Source: Leisingera thetidis | GTDB lineage: Bacteria; Pseudomonadota; Alphaproteobacteria; Rhodobacterales; Rhodobacteraceae | Direction: 5' to 3' | Length of the DNA stretch: 64,000 bases | Assembly (NCBI RefSeq): GCF_025857195.1 | Contig: NZ_CP109787.1 | Span: 2,297,501-2,361,500 of the forward strand | Part shown: piece by piece, positions 16,898-25,503 of the stretch | Position numbering within the stretch: the stretch's first letter is position 1 | Layout of the letters: the number at the start of each line of letters is the position of its first letter | Position numbers and translations under genes: made by a program | Notes under the pieces: model-generated | The model's database searches: none | Told to the model about the DNA's origin: nothing | What the model saw: the letters and a program-made list of their open reading frames with translations, nothing else

Positions 16898-18049
16898 TCA
16901 GCGGGGCGCTTGTCCAGCCAACTCGATCACCGTCGCCACGTCACTGAGGCCGTAACCATTGAACTGCGTGCTCATGGCGGAGGAATAGGCGCCCAGCCCC
17001 GGAAACAGCACATAGTCCCCCGCCACGGTATCGCACGGCAGCGGCAGCCCGTCCGGCAGCCGGTCCAGGCTGTCGCAGGTCGGCCCGAACACCACCCGCG
17101 GCTTGCGGCCGCCACTGCGGCGGGTGCCGTCTGCGGCCACGACCTCGACCCGGCCCGGCAGGCCCATGTCGCGGATGTCGACCAGGCCGCCATAGATGCC
17201 ATCGTTCAGGAACACCACGTCTCCGTCCTTGCGCATCCCCTTGATGCGGGCGGCCAGGGTGAAGCTCTCCGAGACCATCGCCCGGCCCGGTTCGCAGATC
17301 AGCGTCGGCCTGCCGGCGCCAAACGCCTGATCCGCCGCTTTGCCGATCGCACCAAAGACCTTCTCCAGATCCGGCGCCACGCCATCGCGGTTGGCCGCGA
17401 ACCCGCCGCCAACGTTGAGACGCGCAATCTTGACACCGGCATCTTCGACAATCCTCTTGGCGGCGCGGACGTATTCGACCCAGGCGCTTTCGTCCTCGCA
17501 CTGGGTGCCCGGGTGGAAACACAAAGCCGGCGTCCAGCCCTTGGCCGCCACCTGCTTCAGCAGCTCCACCGCCTCGTCCGGCGCGGCGCCGAACTTGCTG
17601 CCGAAATCATAGGCGGCGCCCGCAACCGGCAGCGCAAAGCGCACAGCGATCTCGCAGGACCGCGGGACGGCATCCAGCTTCTCCAGCTCGCTCAGCTCAT
17701 CCACCGACCAGCTGGCGACGCCATGCTCAATGCCTGCAGCGACCTCCGCTTCCGAACGCATCGGATTGTTGTAATGCATCACCGCATCCGGGCTGGCAGC
17801 ACGCACCGCCGCCATCTCCGCCGGCGACGCCACATCAAACGCGGTGATCCCTGCCGCCACCAGGTTCGACAAGACAGCAGGGTGAGGGTTGGCCTTCACC
17901 GCATAGGTCACCAGCCCCGGAAACCCCCGCTGGAAGCGCCCTGCAACCTCATGCAGCACCCGCGGCGAGAAATACAGGATCGGGTGGTCCGGTGTGCTGC
18001 GGGCCAGGTGGGTTTCCGGGGAAAGCCAAAGCGGTGGAATTTGCTGCAT
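16898..18049 (-). CDS. ornithine/lysine decarboxylase, alanine-racemase fold (type III)
   Basis: A 383-residue PLP-dependent basic amino acid decarboxylase. Motifs: VTYAVKANPHPAVL with the PLP lysine (~50), FHPGTQC, LNVGGGFAAN, ICEPGRAMVSE, and GPTCDSLDRL with the Cys contributed across the dimer interface. It probably forms putrescine from ornithine (or cadaverine from lysine), linking to the amine-catabolic clusters elsewhere in the window. I place the start at 18049 (MQQIPPLW), with GAGG upstream; a longer in-frame extension to 18172 overlaps the divergent regulator and is unlikely. Confidence 0.9.
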   Translation of the reverse strand: MQQIPPLWLSPETHLARSTPDHPILYFSPRVLHEVAGRFQRGFPGLVTYAVKANPHPAVLSNLVAAGITAFDVASPAEMAAVRAASPDAVMHYNNPMRSEAEVAAGIEHGVASWSVDELSELEKLDAVPRSCEIAVRFALPVAGAAYDFGSKFGAAPDEAVELLKQVAAKGWTPALCFHPGTQCEDESAWVEYVRAAKRIVEDAGVKIARLNVGGGFAANRDGVAPDLEKVFGAIGKAADQAFGAGRPTLICEPGRAMVSESFTLAARIKGMRKDGDVVFLNDGIYGGLVDIRDMGLPGRVEVVAADGTRRSGGRKPRVVFGPTCDSLDRLPDGLPLPCDTVAGDYVLFPGLGAYSSAMSTQFNGYGLSDVATVIELAGQAPR

Positions 18050-18103
18050 CAGAAAAAGCCTCGTTCGTTTTGTATATTTTCCAATGGTTTTCCGTCGATT
18101 CCA

Positions 18104-18129
18104 TTCGTCACTTTTACTATAGTGACGAA
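18104..18129. promoter_or_regulatory. palindromic operator between decarboxylase and AsnC-type regulator
   Basis: A perfect inverted repeat TTCGTCAC-N10-GTGACGAA with an AT-rich spacer (ttttactata). It lies 27 bp upstream of the regulator start and 55 bp upstream of the decarboxylase start. Its position between divergent genes suggests binding of the AsnC-type regulator; experimental support is not available here. Confidence 0.6.
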
Positions 18130-18155
18130 AAGAAACGTCATATCGAAGGCCAACA

Positions 18156-18593
18156 ATGCAAACCGACGACACCGATCAGCGCCTTGTCACGCTGCTGCGC
18201 GAAAACGCCCGCCGTCCGGTGGCCGAGCTTGCCCGCCATCTGGGGCTGGCCCGCACCACCGTGCAGGCCCGGATCGAGCGGTTGGAGGCGACCGGTGTGA
18301 TCGCCGGCTACACGCTCAAATCTTCCGCCGCCTCACGCCCGCCGTTGCAGGCCACCGTCCTGATGTCGATCGAGCCGCGGTCCGGTCCGGAGGTGCTTGC
18401 CCGGCTGCGGAAACTGCCGGGGGTGGAGGTGGTGCATACGACCTCCGGCCGGTTCGACCTGCTGGCCCAGGTGGTGGCGCAAAGCACCGCGGAACTGGAC
18501 GACACCATCGACCATATCGCCGAAGCCCGCGGCGTGCGCTCCTCGGAAAGTCTGATCCACCTGGCAACCAAACTGGACCGCACCGGGCAGTAG
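18156..18593 (+). CDS. Lrp/AsnC-family transcriptional regulator
   Basis: A 145-residue regulator with an N-terminal HTH (DQRLVTLLRENARRPVAELA, LGLARTTVQARIERLE) and a RAM domain (ATVLMSIEPRSGPEVLARLR to SSESLIHLATKLD). It is divergent from the ornithine/lysine decarboxylase, with a 26-bp palindrome between them, so it most likely controls that gene and itself. The effector is probably an amino acid or amine. Its stop lies 3 bp from the convergent LysR gene's stop. Confidence 0.88.
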   Translation: MQTDDTDQRLVTLLRENARRPVAELARHLGLARTTVQARIERLEATGVIAGYTLKSSAASRPPLQATVLMSIEPRSGPEVLARLRKLPGVEVVHTTSGRFDLLAQVVAQSTAELDDTIDHIAEARGVRSSESLIHLATKLDRTGQ

Positions 18594-18596
18594 TTC

Positions 18597-19478
18597 CTAA
18601 ATCGCGCACACGTAGGCCAGCAGCCAGTCCCGGAACAGTCTGGCCGCGGGGCGCAGGGCACTGCCGTCAGGATAGATCAGGTGATAGGCTTCCTGCCCCG
18701 GCACCGCGACCTCCGGCAGGCAGCGCACCAGACCGGTGGACCTGACCACCGCGTCCGAGGCGGGCGCCCGCGCCAGCGCAACCCCCACACCCTGCGCCGC
18801 CAGCTCAGCGGCCATCAGCGAGTTGTCGGCAAAAAAATACCGCGCCTGCCCGTGGGACAGCCGCAGGTGCTCGAACACCTGCACCCAGCTGGCGCGGTGA
18901 GTGGACACTTCGATCAGCGGAAAGCGGAACAGATCCTGCGGTGTGCGGATCTGCGCGGCAATCTGCGGCGGCGCCACCGGATACAGTATTTCACGCAGCA
19001 ACTCGTCGCCTTCGGTGCCGAACAGTGACGGGTTGCCGAAGACGATCTGCAAATCGGTGAACTGATTGGCGAAGTCGGCCGCCATGTTCCCGGTGCTGAG
19101 CGCCAGATTGACCTGCGGATGCGCGGTCTGAAAGGCAGGCAGCCCTCGCGCCAGAACCCCGTGGGCAAACAGCAGCACCGACTGCACAAACAGCCGTTGC
19201 TCGCGGCTTTCGCCAAACAGGCCTGTGGTCGCCGTCTCCAGCATCAGCAGCGACTGCTGCACCGATGGCAGATAGGCCCTTCCTGCCTCCGTCAGCGTCA
19301 CCGCATGAGCGTGGCGGTGAAACAGCGGCGTGCCCAGCTGGGTCTCCAGCGCCTTCACCTGCTGGCTGACGGCGGCGGCCGACATGTTCAGCTGCGCCGC
19401 CGCCCGGGCAAAACTCTCGGTGCGCGCCGCCGCCTCGAACACGCGCAGCCAGTTGAGAGAGGGAATCCGGGTTGCCAT
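18597..19478 (-). CDS. LysR-family transcriptional regulator
   Basis: A 293-residue LysR regulator with an HTH (LNWLRVFEAAARTESFARAA, LNMSAAAVSQQVKALETQ) and an effector domain resembling the GcvA group (VNLALSTGNMAADFANQFTD, DELLREILYPVAPP). I use the ATG at 19478 (MATRIPSLNW); an in-frame extension to 19670 would run over the divergent gene's leader. It is divergent from the fatty-acid-hydroxylase gene, with a 21-bp palindrome just upstream of its start, so local regulation is likely. Confidence 0.88.
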   Translation of the reverse strand: MATRIPSLNWLRVFEAAARTESFARAAAQLNMSAAAVSQQVKALETQLGTPLFHRHAHAVTLTEAGRAYLPSVQQSLLMLETATTGLFGESREQRLFVQSVLLFAHGVLARGLPAFQTAHPQVNLALSTGNMAADFANQFTDLQIVFGNPSLFGTEGDELLREILYPVAPPQIAAQIRTPQDLFRFPLIEVSTHRASWVQVFEHLRLSHGQARYFFADNSLMAAELAAQGVGVALARAPASDAVVRSTGLVRCLPEVAVPGQEAYHLIYPDGSALRPAARLFRDWLLAYVCAI

Positions 19479-19483
19479 GACCA

Positions 19484-19504
19484 AGGCTAAGCAAAACTTA
19501 GCCT
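19484..19504. promoter_or_regulatory. 21-bp perfect palindrome, likely LysR operator
   Basis: AGGCTAAG-CAAAA-CTTAGCCT, perfect 8-bp arms, centred 16 bp upstream of the LysR start codon and 124 bp upstream of the divergent gene. The arms and spacing fit an LTTR autoregulatory site. Confidence 0.6.
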
Positions 19505-19617
19505 GACCGGCAAGACGTACCGTGCTGGGATTTTCCAGACCGCGCCTAGGGTGAGCAGCAGCGAACAGACGCCCGCCGCCCCGGCGGCATATCCACCAGC
19601 CAGATGAGAGACGAGAC

Positions 19618-20619
19618 ATGACAAGTCCCGCCAACGCCCCGCGCCCCAAGCGCAAGATTTGGAACTTCACCCCGCAGTTGCCGATCCAGACCTCTCCCTA
19701 TTGGGACTGGCCGATGAAGCCCTTGGCCTCGATAAGATACCTGCTGCAAAGCTGGAACCCGCTGGCGCTCAGGGCGCTCCTGCTGGTGTTTGCGATCATC
19801 ACCTGGACGTATTTCACCCCCTCGCTGGATCGCATCGCGACTTTCACTTGGGATTGGGTGTTCGAGATCTGGCTGCGCAACTTCTGCATCCTGCTGGTGG
19901 TCGCCGGCGGGCTGCATCTCGCCCTGTGGAAGTTCCGCACGCAAGCCGATGAATACCGTTACGACATGCGCCCGATGATGAAGGGCGCCAAGGTCTTCAC
20001 CTTCAAGAACCAGGTCTGGGACAACATGTTCTGGACCCTTGGCCCGGCGCTCACCTTCTGGACCTTCTGGGAGAGCTTCATCCTTTATGCCTATGCCAAC
20101 GGCTGGGTGACGATGATCTCGCTGGAGAGCAACCCGGCCGCCTTCATCCTGATGACCATCTTCATCCCGATCTGGGCGGGCTTCCACTTCTATTGGCTGC
20201 ACCGGCTGCTGCATGTGGGCGCGCTCTATGCCAAGGTGCACGCATGGCATCACCGCAACATCAACACCGGCCCCTGGTCCGGCCTGGCGATGCACCCGGT
20301 TGAGAGCTTTTTCCTGATGTTCGACACCATGGTCTTCTTCCTGCTGCCCTCGCATCCGGTGCACGCGATTTTCCTGCTGTTCCACCACGGGATCGGTGCG
20401 CCGACGTCCCACGCAGGATTTGAGCATGTGAAGTTCGGCAACACGGCCAAGTTCCTGGTCGGCGACTTTTTCCACCAGCTGCATCACCGGTTCTTCGACT
20501 GCAACTACGGCACCTGGGAGACCCCCTGGGACGCGTGGTTCAACACCTTCCACGACGGCACCGAAGAGGGAAACGGGATGGTCAGGGAACGCCGCCGCAG
20601 GATCTGGTCCGGCGAATGA
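19618..20619 (+). CDS. fatty acid hydroxylase / sterol desaturase family membrane protein
   Basis: A 333-residue integral membrane di-iron oxygenase. Four or so hydrophobic segments precede and surround the histidine clusters HRLLH (HxxxH, ~195), HAWHHRN (HxxHH, ~211), a middle HHGIG, and HQLHHRFFD (~288), the ligands for the non-haem di-iron site. Family members hydroxylate or desaturate lipids and sterols in the membrane; the bacterial substrate here is unknown. The divergent LysR regulator probably controls it. The start ATG follows GAGAGACGAGAC. Confidence 0.9.
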   Translation: MTSPANAPRPKRKIWNFTPQLPIQTSPYWDWPMKPLASIRYLLQSWNPLALRALLLVFAIITWTYFTPSLDRIATFTWDWVFEIWLRNFCILLVVAGGLHLALWKFRTQADEYRYDMRPMMKGAKVFTFKNQVWDNMFWTLGPALTFWTFWESFILYAYANGWVTMISLESNPAAFILMTIFIPIWAGFHFYWLHRLLHVGALYAKVHAWHHRNINTGPWSGLAMHPVESFFLMFDTMVFFLLPSHPVHAIFLLFHHGIGAPTSHAGFEHVKFGNTAKFLVGDFFHQLHHRFFDCNYGTWETPWDAWFNTFHDGTEEGNGMVRERRRRIWSGE

Positions 20620-20643
20620 GGCACGCAGAGGGATACAAGCGGT

Positions 20644-20896
20644 GCGCGCCCGGTGGGCGCGCGCAGGTTTCAGCGCCTTCGGCGCGGATTTTGAGTATTT
20701 TCAACCAGAAAGAGGCGGCAGGTTTTTCTTAACCAGAATCGGCACACTCTCCCTATGCGGTACAGGCTGGAGAGCCGATGACCGCACCAGGAAGAGGCTG
20801 CCCCCGCCGCTGGCAGGATTATCCCCTGGCGGACGGACAGCCCGCGTGCGGGGGCGCTTCGGCCTTGCTTCTTTCTGGTCAAAAATGCTCAATCCG
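20644..20896. repeat. pair of inverted Roseobacter-type extragenic repeats in a 390-bp gene-free gap
   Basis: The gap 20620-21009 holds no convincing gene. It starts with a hairpin GCGCGCCC-GGT-GGGCGCGC (20644-20662). A repeat unit at 20685-20714 (cggattttgagtattttcaa then ccagaaagag) reappears in inverted orientation at 20871-20896 (on the minus strand cggattgagcatttttgacc then agaaag). The two copies face each other across ~155 bp that includes a small hairpin around 20808-20835. Such units commonly follow genes in Rhodobacteraceae. Confidence 0.6.
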
Positions 20897-21009
20897 CCTC
20901 CGCCGGCCCCGACCGCAGCGGCTTGAGGCAAAGAAAACCCCATATCCGGCTTCCCCTTCCCTCAGCCATTGGGTAATTGAACGGCCAATTGCATGAGGGA
21001 TCTAGACGC

Positions 21010-24000
21010 ATGGCGATGGAAAAGACGTTCAACGCGGCCGAAGCGGAGAGCCGCCTTTACAAGGCCTGGGAAGAGGCGGGCTGTTTCAAGGCCGGCGCAA
21101 ACGCCAAGCCCGAGGCCTCCGCTTACTGCATCATGATCCCGCCGCCGAACGTGACCGGTGTGCTGCACATGGGCCATGCCTTCAACAACACCCTGCAGGA
21201 CATCCTGATCCGCTGGAAGCGGATGCAGGGCTATGACACCCTGTGGCAGCCGGGCACCGACCATGCGGGGATCGCCACCCAGATGGTGGTCGAACGTGAG
21301 CTGGCGAAAACCCAGCAGCCCTCGCGCCGCGAGCTGGGCCGCGAGAAATTCCTGGAGAAGGTCTGGGAGTGGAAAGAGAAGTCCGGCGGCACCATCGTCG
21401 AGCAGCTGAAACGGCTCGGCGCCTCCTGCGATTTTTCCCGCACCGCTTTCACCATGGCAGGTGCCGCGGGAGACACCCGCACCGGCCACGAGAACTCCCC
21501 CAACTTCCACGATGCCGTGATCAAGGTGTTTGTGGAGATGTACAACAAGGGGCTGATCTACCGCGGCAAGAGGCTGGTGAACTGGGACCCGCATTTTGAG
21601 ACCGCGATCTCCGACCTTGAGGTCGAGAACATCGAAGTGGCAGGCCACATGTGGCACTTCAAGTACCCGCTCGCGAACGGCGCCACCTACACCTATGTGG
21701 AAAAGGACGCGGACGGCAACGTGATCCTCGAAGAGGAGCGCGACTATATCTCCATCGCCACCACCCGGCCCGAGACCATGCTGGGCGACGGCGCGGTGGC
21801 GGTGCATCCCTCGGATGAACGTTACGCGCCAATCGTCGGCTGCTTGTGCGAAATCCCGGTTGGCCCCAAGGAGCACCGCCGCCTGATCCCGATCATCACC
21901 GATGAATACCCGGACAAGGACTTCGGCTCGGGCGCGGTGAAGATCACCGGCGCGCATGACTTCAACGACTACCAGGTCGCCAAGCGCGGCGGCATTCCGA
22001 TGTACCGCCTGATGGACACCAAGGGCCAGATGCGGGCCGACGGCGCGCCTTATGCCGAGACCGCGGGCATCGCCATGGCGGTGGCCAAGGGCGAGCAGAC
22101 CCTGAGTGAGAACGAGGCCGACGCCGTCAACCTGGTGCCGGACGACCTGCGTGGCCTCGACCGGTTCGAGGCGCGTAAACTGGTGGTGGAGCAGATCACC
22201 AGCGAAGGCCTGGCGGTGATGCACACCGTCACCAAGACAGATCCGGACACCGGCGAAGAGGTTGAGGTTCTGGAACCCTACGTCGAGAACAAGCCGATCA
22301 TGCAGCCCTTTGGCGACCGCTCCAAGGTTGTGATCGAGCCGATGCTGACCGACCAGTGGTTCGTGGACGCGGAAAAGGTTGTCACCCCGGCGCTGGATGC
22401 GGTGCGCAATGGCGACGTGAAGATCCTGCCGGAAAGCGGTGAGAAGACCTACTATCACTGGCTGGAAAACATCGAGCCCTGGTGCATCTCGCGCCAGCTG
22501 TGGTGGGGTCATCAGATCCCGGTTTGGTATGGTACGAAAATCATCAACCGGACTTCGACAAATCCTGAGCGCTACGAGGCCCTGAACGCGAAACACAACC
22601 GCGGAGAATTCGCAGTTTTCACAGGTGCAAACTTTGAAGACGTGCGTAAGCAAGCCCGTGAATACTACGATGAGGATGTCCTTGAAGTTACCGATCTTGT
22701 GGAAGCCAAGGAACACGGCTTCAAAGATGGGAAATTTCCGCTCTTCCGCGACCCCGACGTGCTGGACACTTGGTTTTCCTCCGGCCTCTGGCCGATCGGC
22801 ACTCTGGGCTGGCCGGAATGGACCGAGGAGACCAAGAAATACTTCCCGACCTCGACCCTGGTCACCGGTCAGGACATTCTGTTCTTCTGGGTGGCCCGGA
22901 TGATGATGATGCAGCTGGCGGTGCTGGACGAAAACCTGCCGGTCAAGGAGCGCATCCCCTTCGACACCGTCTACCTGCACGGCCTGGTGCGCGACGCCAA
23001 GGGCAAGAAGATGTCGAAATCCACCGGCAACGTGGTCGACCCGCTGGAAATCATCGAGGAATTCGGCGCCGACGCGCTGCGCTTCTCCTCCGCTGCCATG
23101 GCAGCCCTGGGCGGCGTGCTGAAGCTGGATATGGAGCGGCTCAAGGGCTACCGGAATTTCGGCACCAAGCTGTGGAATGCGGTGAACTTTGCCCATTTCA
23201 ACAATGTCTATGATGAAACTGTACCTGCCCATGCCTGCCCGGATGCCAAGGCGGCCGTGAACCAGTGGATCATCGGCGAGACCGCCAAGGTGCGGGTTGA
23301 AGTGGACGCGGCCCTGGAGGCCTACCGCTTCAACGACGCGGCCAATGCGCTTTATGCCTTTGTCTGGGGCAAGGTCTGCGATTGGTACATCGAGCTGTCG
23401 AAGCCGCTGTTCGGCTCGGAAGATGAAGCCGTGATCGCCGAGACCCGCCAGACGCTGGGCTGGGTGCTGGATCAGTGCATGATCCTGCTGCATCCGATCA
23501 TGCCCTTCATCACCGAAGAGCTGTGGGGCAACACTGCCAAGCGCGAGAAGATGCTGGTGCATGCCGATTGGCCCGCCTACGGCACCGAGCTGGTGAATGC
23601 CGATGCCGACCGCGAAATGAACTGGGTGATCACCGCGATTGAGAACATCCGCTCCACCCGCGCCCAGATGCATGTGCCCGCGGGCGCCAAGATCCCGATG
23701 GTGGTGACGGAATTCTCCGATCAGGCCCGCGCGGCCTGGGAGAAGAACGAGGCGATGATCCAAAAACTGGCCCGCATCACCTCGCTGGAGCAGGTGGAGA
23801 GCTTCCCCAAGGGCTGCGCCTCGGTCGCCGCACCCGGCGCCGCCTTCGGCCTGCCGCTGGCGGACGTGATCGACGTCGACGCCGAAAAGGCGCGTCTGGA
23901 AAAGACCCTCGGCAAGCTGGCCAAGGAACTGGGCGGGCTGCGCGGGCGGCTGAACAACCCGAAATTCGCGGCCTCGGCCCCGGAAGAAGTGGTTGCGGAA

Positions 24001-24081
24001 GCCCGCGAAAACCTCGCCGCGCGGGAAGAAGAGGAAGCCAAGGTCAAGGAGGCGCTGGCGCGCCTGGCCGAGATCGGCTGA
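21010..24081 (+). CDS. valS: valyl-tRNA synthetase
   Basis: A 1023-residue class Ia aminoacyl-tRNA synthetase charging tRNA-Val. Signatures: [20 protein letters not shown] (HIGH motif), an editing CP1 domain ([33 protein letters not shown]), [28 protein letters not shown] (KMSKS), an anticodon-binding domain and a C-terminal coiled coil ([19 protein letters not shown]). The start is the ATG at 21010 (MAMEKTFN). Residues ~505-575 (bases ~22530-22740) are encoded by DNA of visibly lower GC and different codon use than the flanks. Confidence 0.98.
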   Translation: MAMEKTFNAAEAESRLYKAWEEAGCFKAGANAKPEASAYCIMIPPPNVTGVLHMGHAFNNTLQDILIRWKRMQGYDTLWQPGTDHAGIATQMVVERELAKTQQPSRRELGREKFLEKVWEWKEKSGGTIVEQLKRLGASCDFSRTAFTMAGAAGDTRTGHENSPNFHDAVIKVFVEMYNKGLIYRGKRLVNWDPHFETAISDLEVENIEVAGHMWHFKYPLANGATYTYVEKDADGNVILEEERDYISIATTRPETMLGDGAVAVHPSDERYAPIVGCLCEIPVGPKEHRRLIPIITDEYPDKDFGSGAVKITGAHDFNDYQVAKRGGIPMYRLMDTKGQMRADGAPYAETAGIAMAVAKGEQTLSENEADAVNLVPDDLRGLDRFEARKLVVEQITSEGLAVMHTVTKTDPDTGEEVEVLEPYVENKPIMQPFGDRSKVVIEPMLTDQWFVDAEKVVTPALDAVRNGDVKILPESGEKTYYHWLENIEPWCISRQLWWGHQIPVWYGTKIINRTSTNPERYEALNAKHNRGEFAVFTGANFEDVRKQAREYYDEDVLEVTDLVEAKEHGFKDGKFPLFRDPDVLDTWFSSGLWPIGTLGWPEWTEETKKYFPTSTLVTGQDILFFWVARMMMMQLAVLDENLPVKERIPFDTVYLHGLVRDAKGKKMSKSTGNVVDPLEIIEEFGADALRFSSAAMAALGGVLKLDMERLKGYRNFGTKLWNAVNFAHFNNVYDETVPAHACPDAKAAVNQWIIGETAKVRVEVDAALEAYRFNDAANALYAFVWGKVCDWYIELSKPLFGSEDEAVIAETRQTLGWVLDQCMILLHPIMPFITEELWGNTAKREKMLVHADWPAYGTELVNADADREMNWVITAIENIRSTRAQMHVPAGAKIPMVVTEFSDQARAAWEKNEAMIQKLARITSLEQVESFPKGCASVAAPGAAFGLPLADVIDVDAEKARLEKTLGKLAKELGGLRGRLNNPKFAASAPEEVVAEARENLAAREEEEAKVKEALARLAEIG

Positions 24082-24103
24082 TCCCGCCGTTCGGCACGTC
24101 TGG

Positions 24104-24130
24104 AACGCCCGCCTCTCCGGCGGGCGTTTT
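24104..24130 (+). terminator. intrinsic terminator after valS
   Basis: Stem ACGCCCGC / GCGGGCGT with loop CTCTCCG, followed by TTTTG; 23 bp beyond the valS stop. Confidence 0.85.
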
Positions 24131-24265
24131 GCTGTTTGCCGCAGCGCCTTGAAACAACCGCAAATTCCCGCGGAACGGAGAAATTCTTAACAACCGCCCC
24201 ATTGTCTTTGCCGCGCTTTTGTATCAGCCTGCCTGCAACCATAATAAGAAGGGAGACCGCACCCC

Positions 24266-24559
24266 ATGCCCAAAGGATACTGGGTGGCCCACGTGGATGT
24301 GCGCGACATGGAACGCTATCAGGCTTACATCGACGCTGCCCGCCCGGTGCTGGCAGAGTACGGCGCGAAGTTCCTGATACGCGGCGGCAACAGAGAAGTG
24401 CGCGAAGGCGCGTTCCGCGCCCGGACCGTGGTCCTGGAATTCAGGGATTTCGAAACGGCCAAAGCCTGCTATGATTCCGTGGCTTATCAGGACGCCAAGG
24501 CCTTTCGCGATCTGGTCTCGGCGGGTGATATGCATATCATCGAAGGTTACGGTGCGTAG
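24266..24559 (+). CDS. DUF1330 family protein
   Basis: A 97-residue dimeric alpha-beta barrel-type small protein: PKGYWVAHVDVRDMERYQAY, KFLIRGGNREVREG, VVLEFRDFETAKACYDS and YQDAKAFRDL are the typical DUF1330 sequence blocks. Function unestablished; the fold resembles small monooxygenase/stress-response proteins. The start ATG follows AGAAGGGAGACC. The following TerB gene starts 36 bp downstream in the same direction, so cotranscription is possible. Confidence 0.88.
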   Translation: MPKGYWVAHVDVRDMERYQAYIDAARPVLAEYGAKFLIRGGNREVREGAFRARTVVLEFRDFETAKACYDSVAYQDAKAFRDLVSAGDMHIIEGYGA

Positions 24560-24595
24560 CACCGCCGGTCTTGCCGCTAGTCCAAAGGTCTGCTG

Positions 24596-25063
24596 ATGCC
24601 CCTGCTCAAGAAGTTCTTTCAAGCTTTCCGCCCCTCTGATACGCCTGCGCTGCCGGATCCGGATGCCGAGCTGGCGCTGGGTGCCTTGCTGGTGCGGGTG
24701 GCGCAATCGGACCGCGAATACCAGCTGGAGGAGATCAGCCTGATCGACCGGATCCTGGCGCGGCTTTACCAGCACAACGCGATCGAGGCCGCCAAGGTGC
24801 GCGCCACCTGCGAAAAGCTGCATGCCGCAGCACCCGAGACCGACACGTTCGGCAAGCTGATCCGCGAGACCACCGGGCTGGAAGAACGCCTGGCCGCACT
24901 GGACGCGCTGTGGGAAGTGGTGCTGGCCGACGGCGCCGCGCACGAAGGCGAGGTCACCATTCTCGAGGACGCGCGCAAGGCGATGGGCCTGTCCTACACC
25001 GACAGCCAGAAGGCCCGCGCCCGCGCCGAACAGAAATCCGCCGCACCGGCCGGAGACAGCTGA
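24596..25063 (+). CDS. TerB-family protein (first of tandem pair)
   Basis: A 155-residue, mostly alpha-helical TerB domain protein. The domain is recognised by LALGALLVRVAQSDREYQLEEISLID near the start and LDALWEVVLADGAAHEGE later, with paired acidic residues that bind metal in tellurite-resistance TerB. No other ter genes are present, so a tellurite role is not implied; orphan TerB proteins may sense metals or stress at the membrane. The stop codon overlaps the start of the second copy (TGATG). Confidence 0.85.
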   Translation: MPLLKKFFQAFRPSDTPALPDPDAELALGALLVRVAQSDREYQLEEISLIDRILARLYQHNAIEAAKVRATCEKLHAAAPETDTFGKLIRETTGLEERLAALDALWEVVLADGAAHEGEVTILEDARKAMGLSYTDSQKARARAEQKSAAPAGDS

Positions 25064-25503
25064 TGTTCAGGGAGCTTCTGCACCGCCTGCTGGAGCCTGC
25101 GCCAGCGCCGCTGGATGACCAGGACGCGCGGCTGGCGCTGACCGCGCTGCTGGTGCGGATCGCCCGCTCCGACCACAATTTCTCCGAGGTGGAGAAGGAC
25201 CGGATCGACCGCATTCTGGCCGCCCGCTACGGCCTGGACACCGGCGGCGCGCTGATCCTGCGCGAACAGGCCGAGGCGATGGAGGCCGAAGCGCCCGACA
25301 CCGTCCGCTTCACCCGCGCGATCAAGGAGGCGGTGGCCTATGAGGACCGCACCGGCGTCATTGAGGCCCTGTGGCAGGTGGCGCTGGCCGACGGCCGCCG
25401 CGATGCCAATGAAGACGCGCTCCTGCGGCTGTCGTCCAGCCTGCTGGGGGTATCGGACGTGGACAGCGCAAAGGCGCGCAAACGGGCAGAGGCTGCTTTA
25501 TGA
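25063..25503 (+). CDS. TerB-family protein (second of tandem pair)
   Basis: A 146-residue paralogue of the preceding gene: LALTALLVRIARSDHNFSEV aligns with LALGALLVRVAQSDREYQLE, and IEALWQVALADGRRDANED aligns with LDALWEVVLADGAAHEGE. The two probably arose by tandem duplication and may heterodimerise. The start codon overlaps the previous stop, and its own stop overlaps the next start (ATGA at 25500-25503), so three proteins are translationally coupled. No signal peptide. Confidence 0.85.
   Translation: MFRELLHRLLEPAPAPLDDQDARLALTALLVRIARSDHNFSEVEKDRIDRILAARYGLDTGGALILREQAEAMEAEAPDTVRFTRAIKEAVAYEDRTGVIEALWQVALADGRRDANEDALLRLSSSLLGVSDVDSAKARKRAEAAL

Noticed and set aside
15881..18745. Very long plus-strand open frame spanning CoxL-like and decarboxylase genes
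   Set aside because: Antisense shadow: low-complexity His/Arg/Pro-rich translation and no domain; the minus-strand genes are unambiguous.
24596..25503. Tellurite resistance operon
   Set aside because: Only two TerB domains; no TerA/C/D/E/Z, so resistance is not supported.
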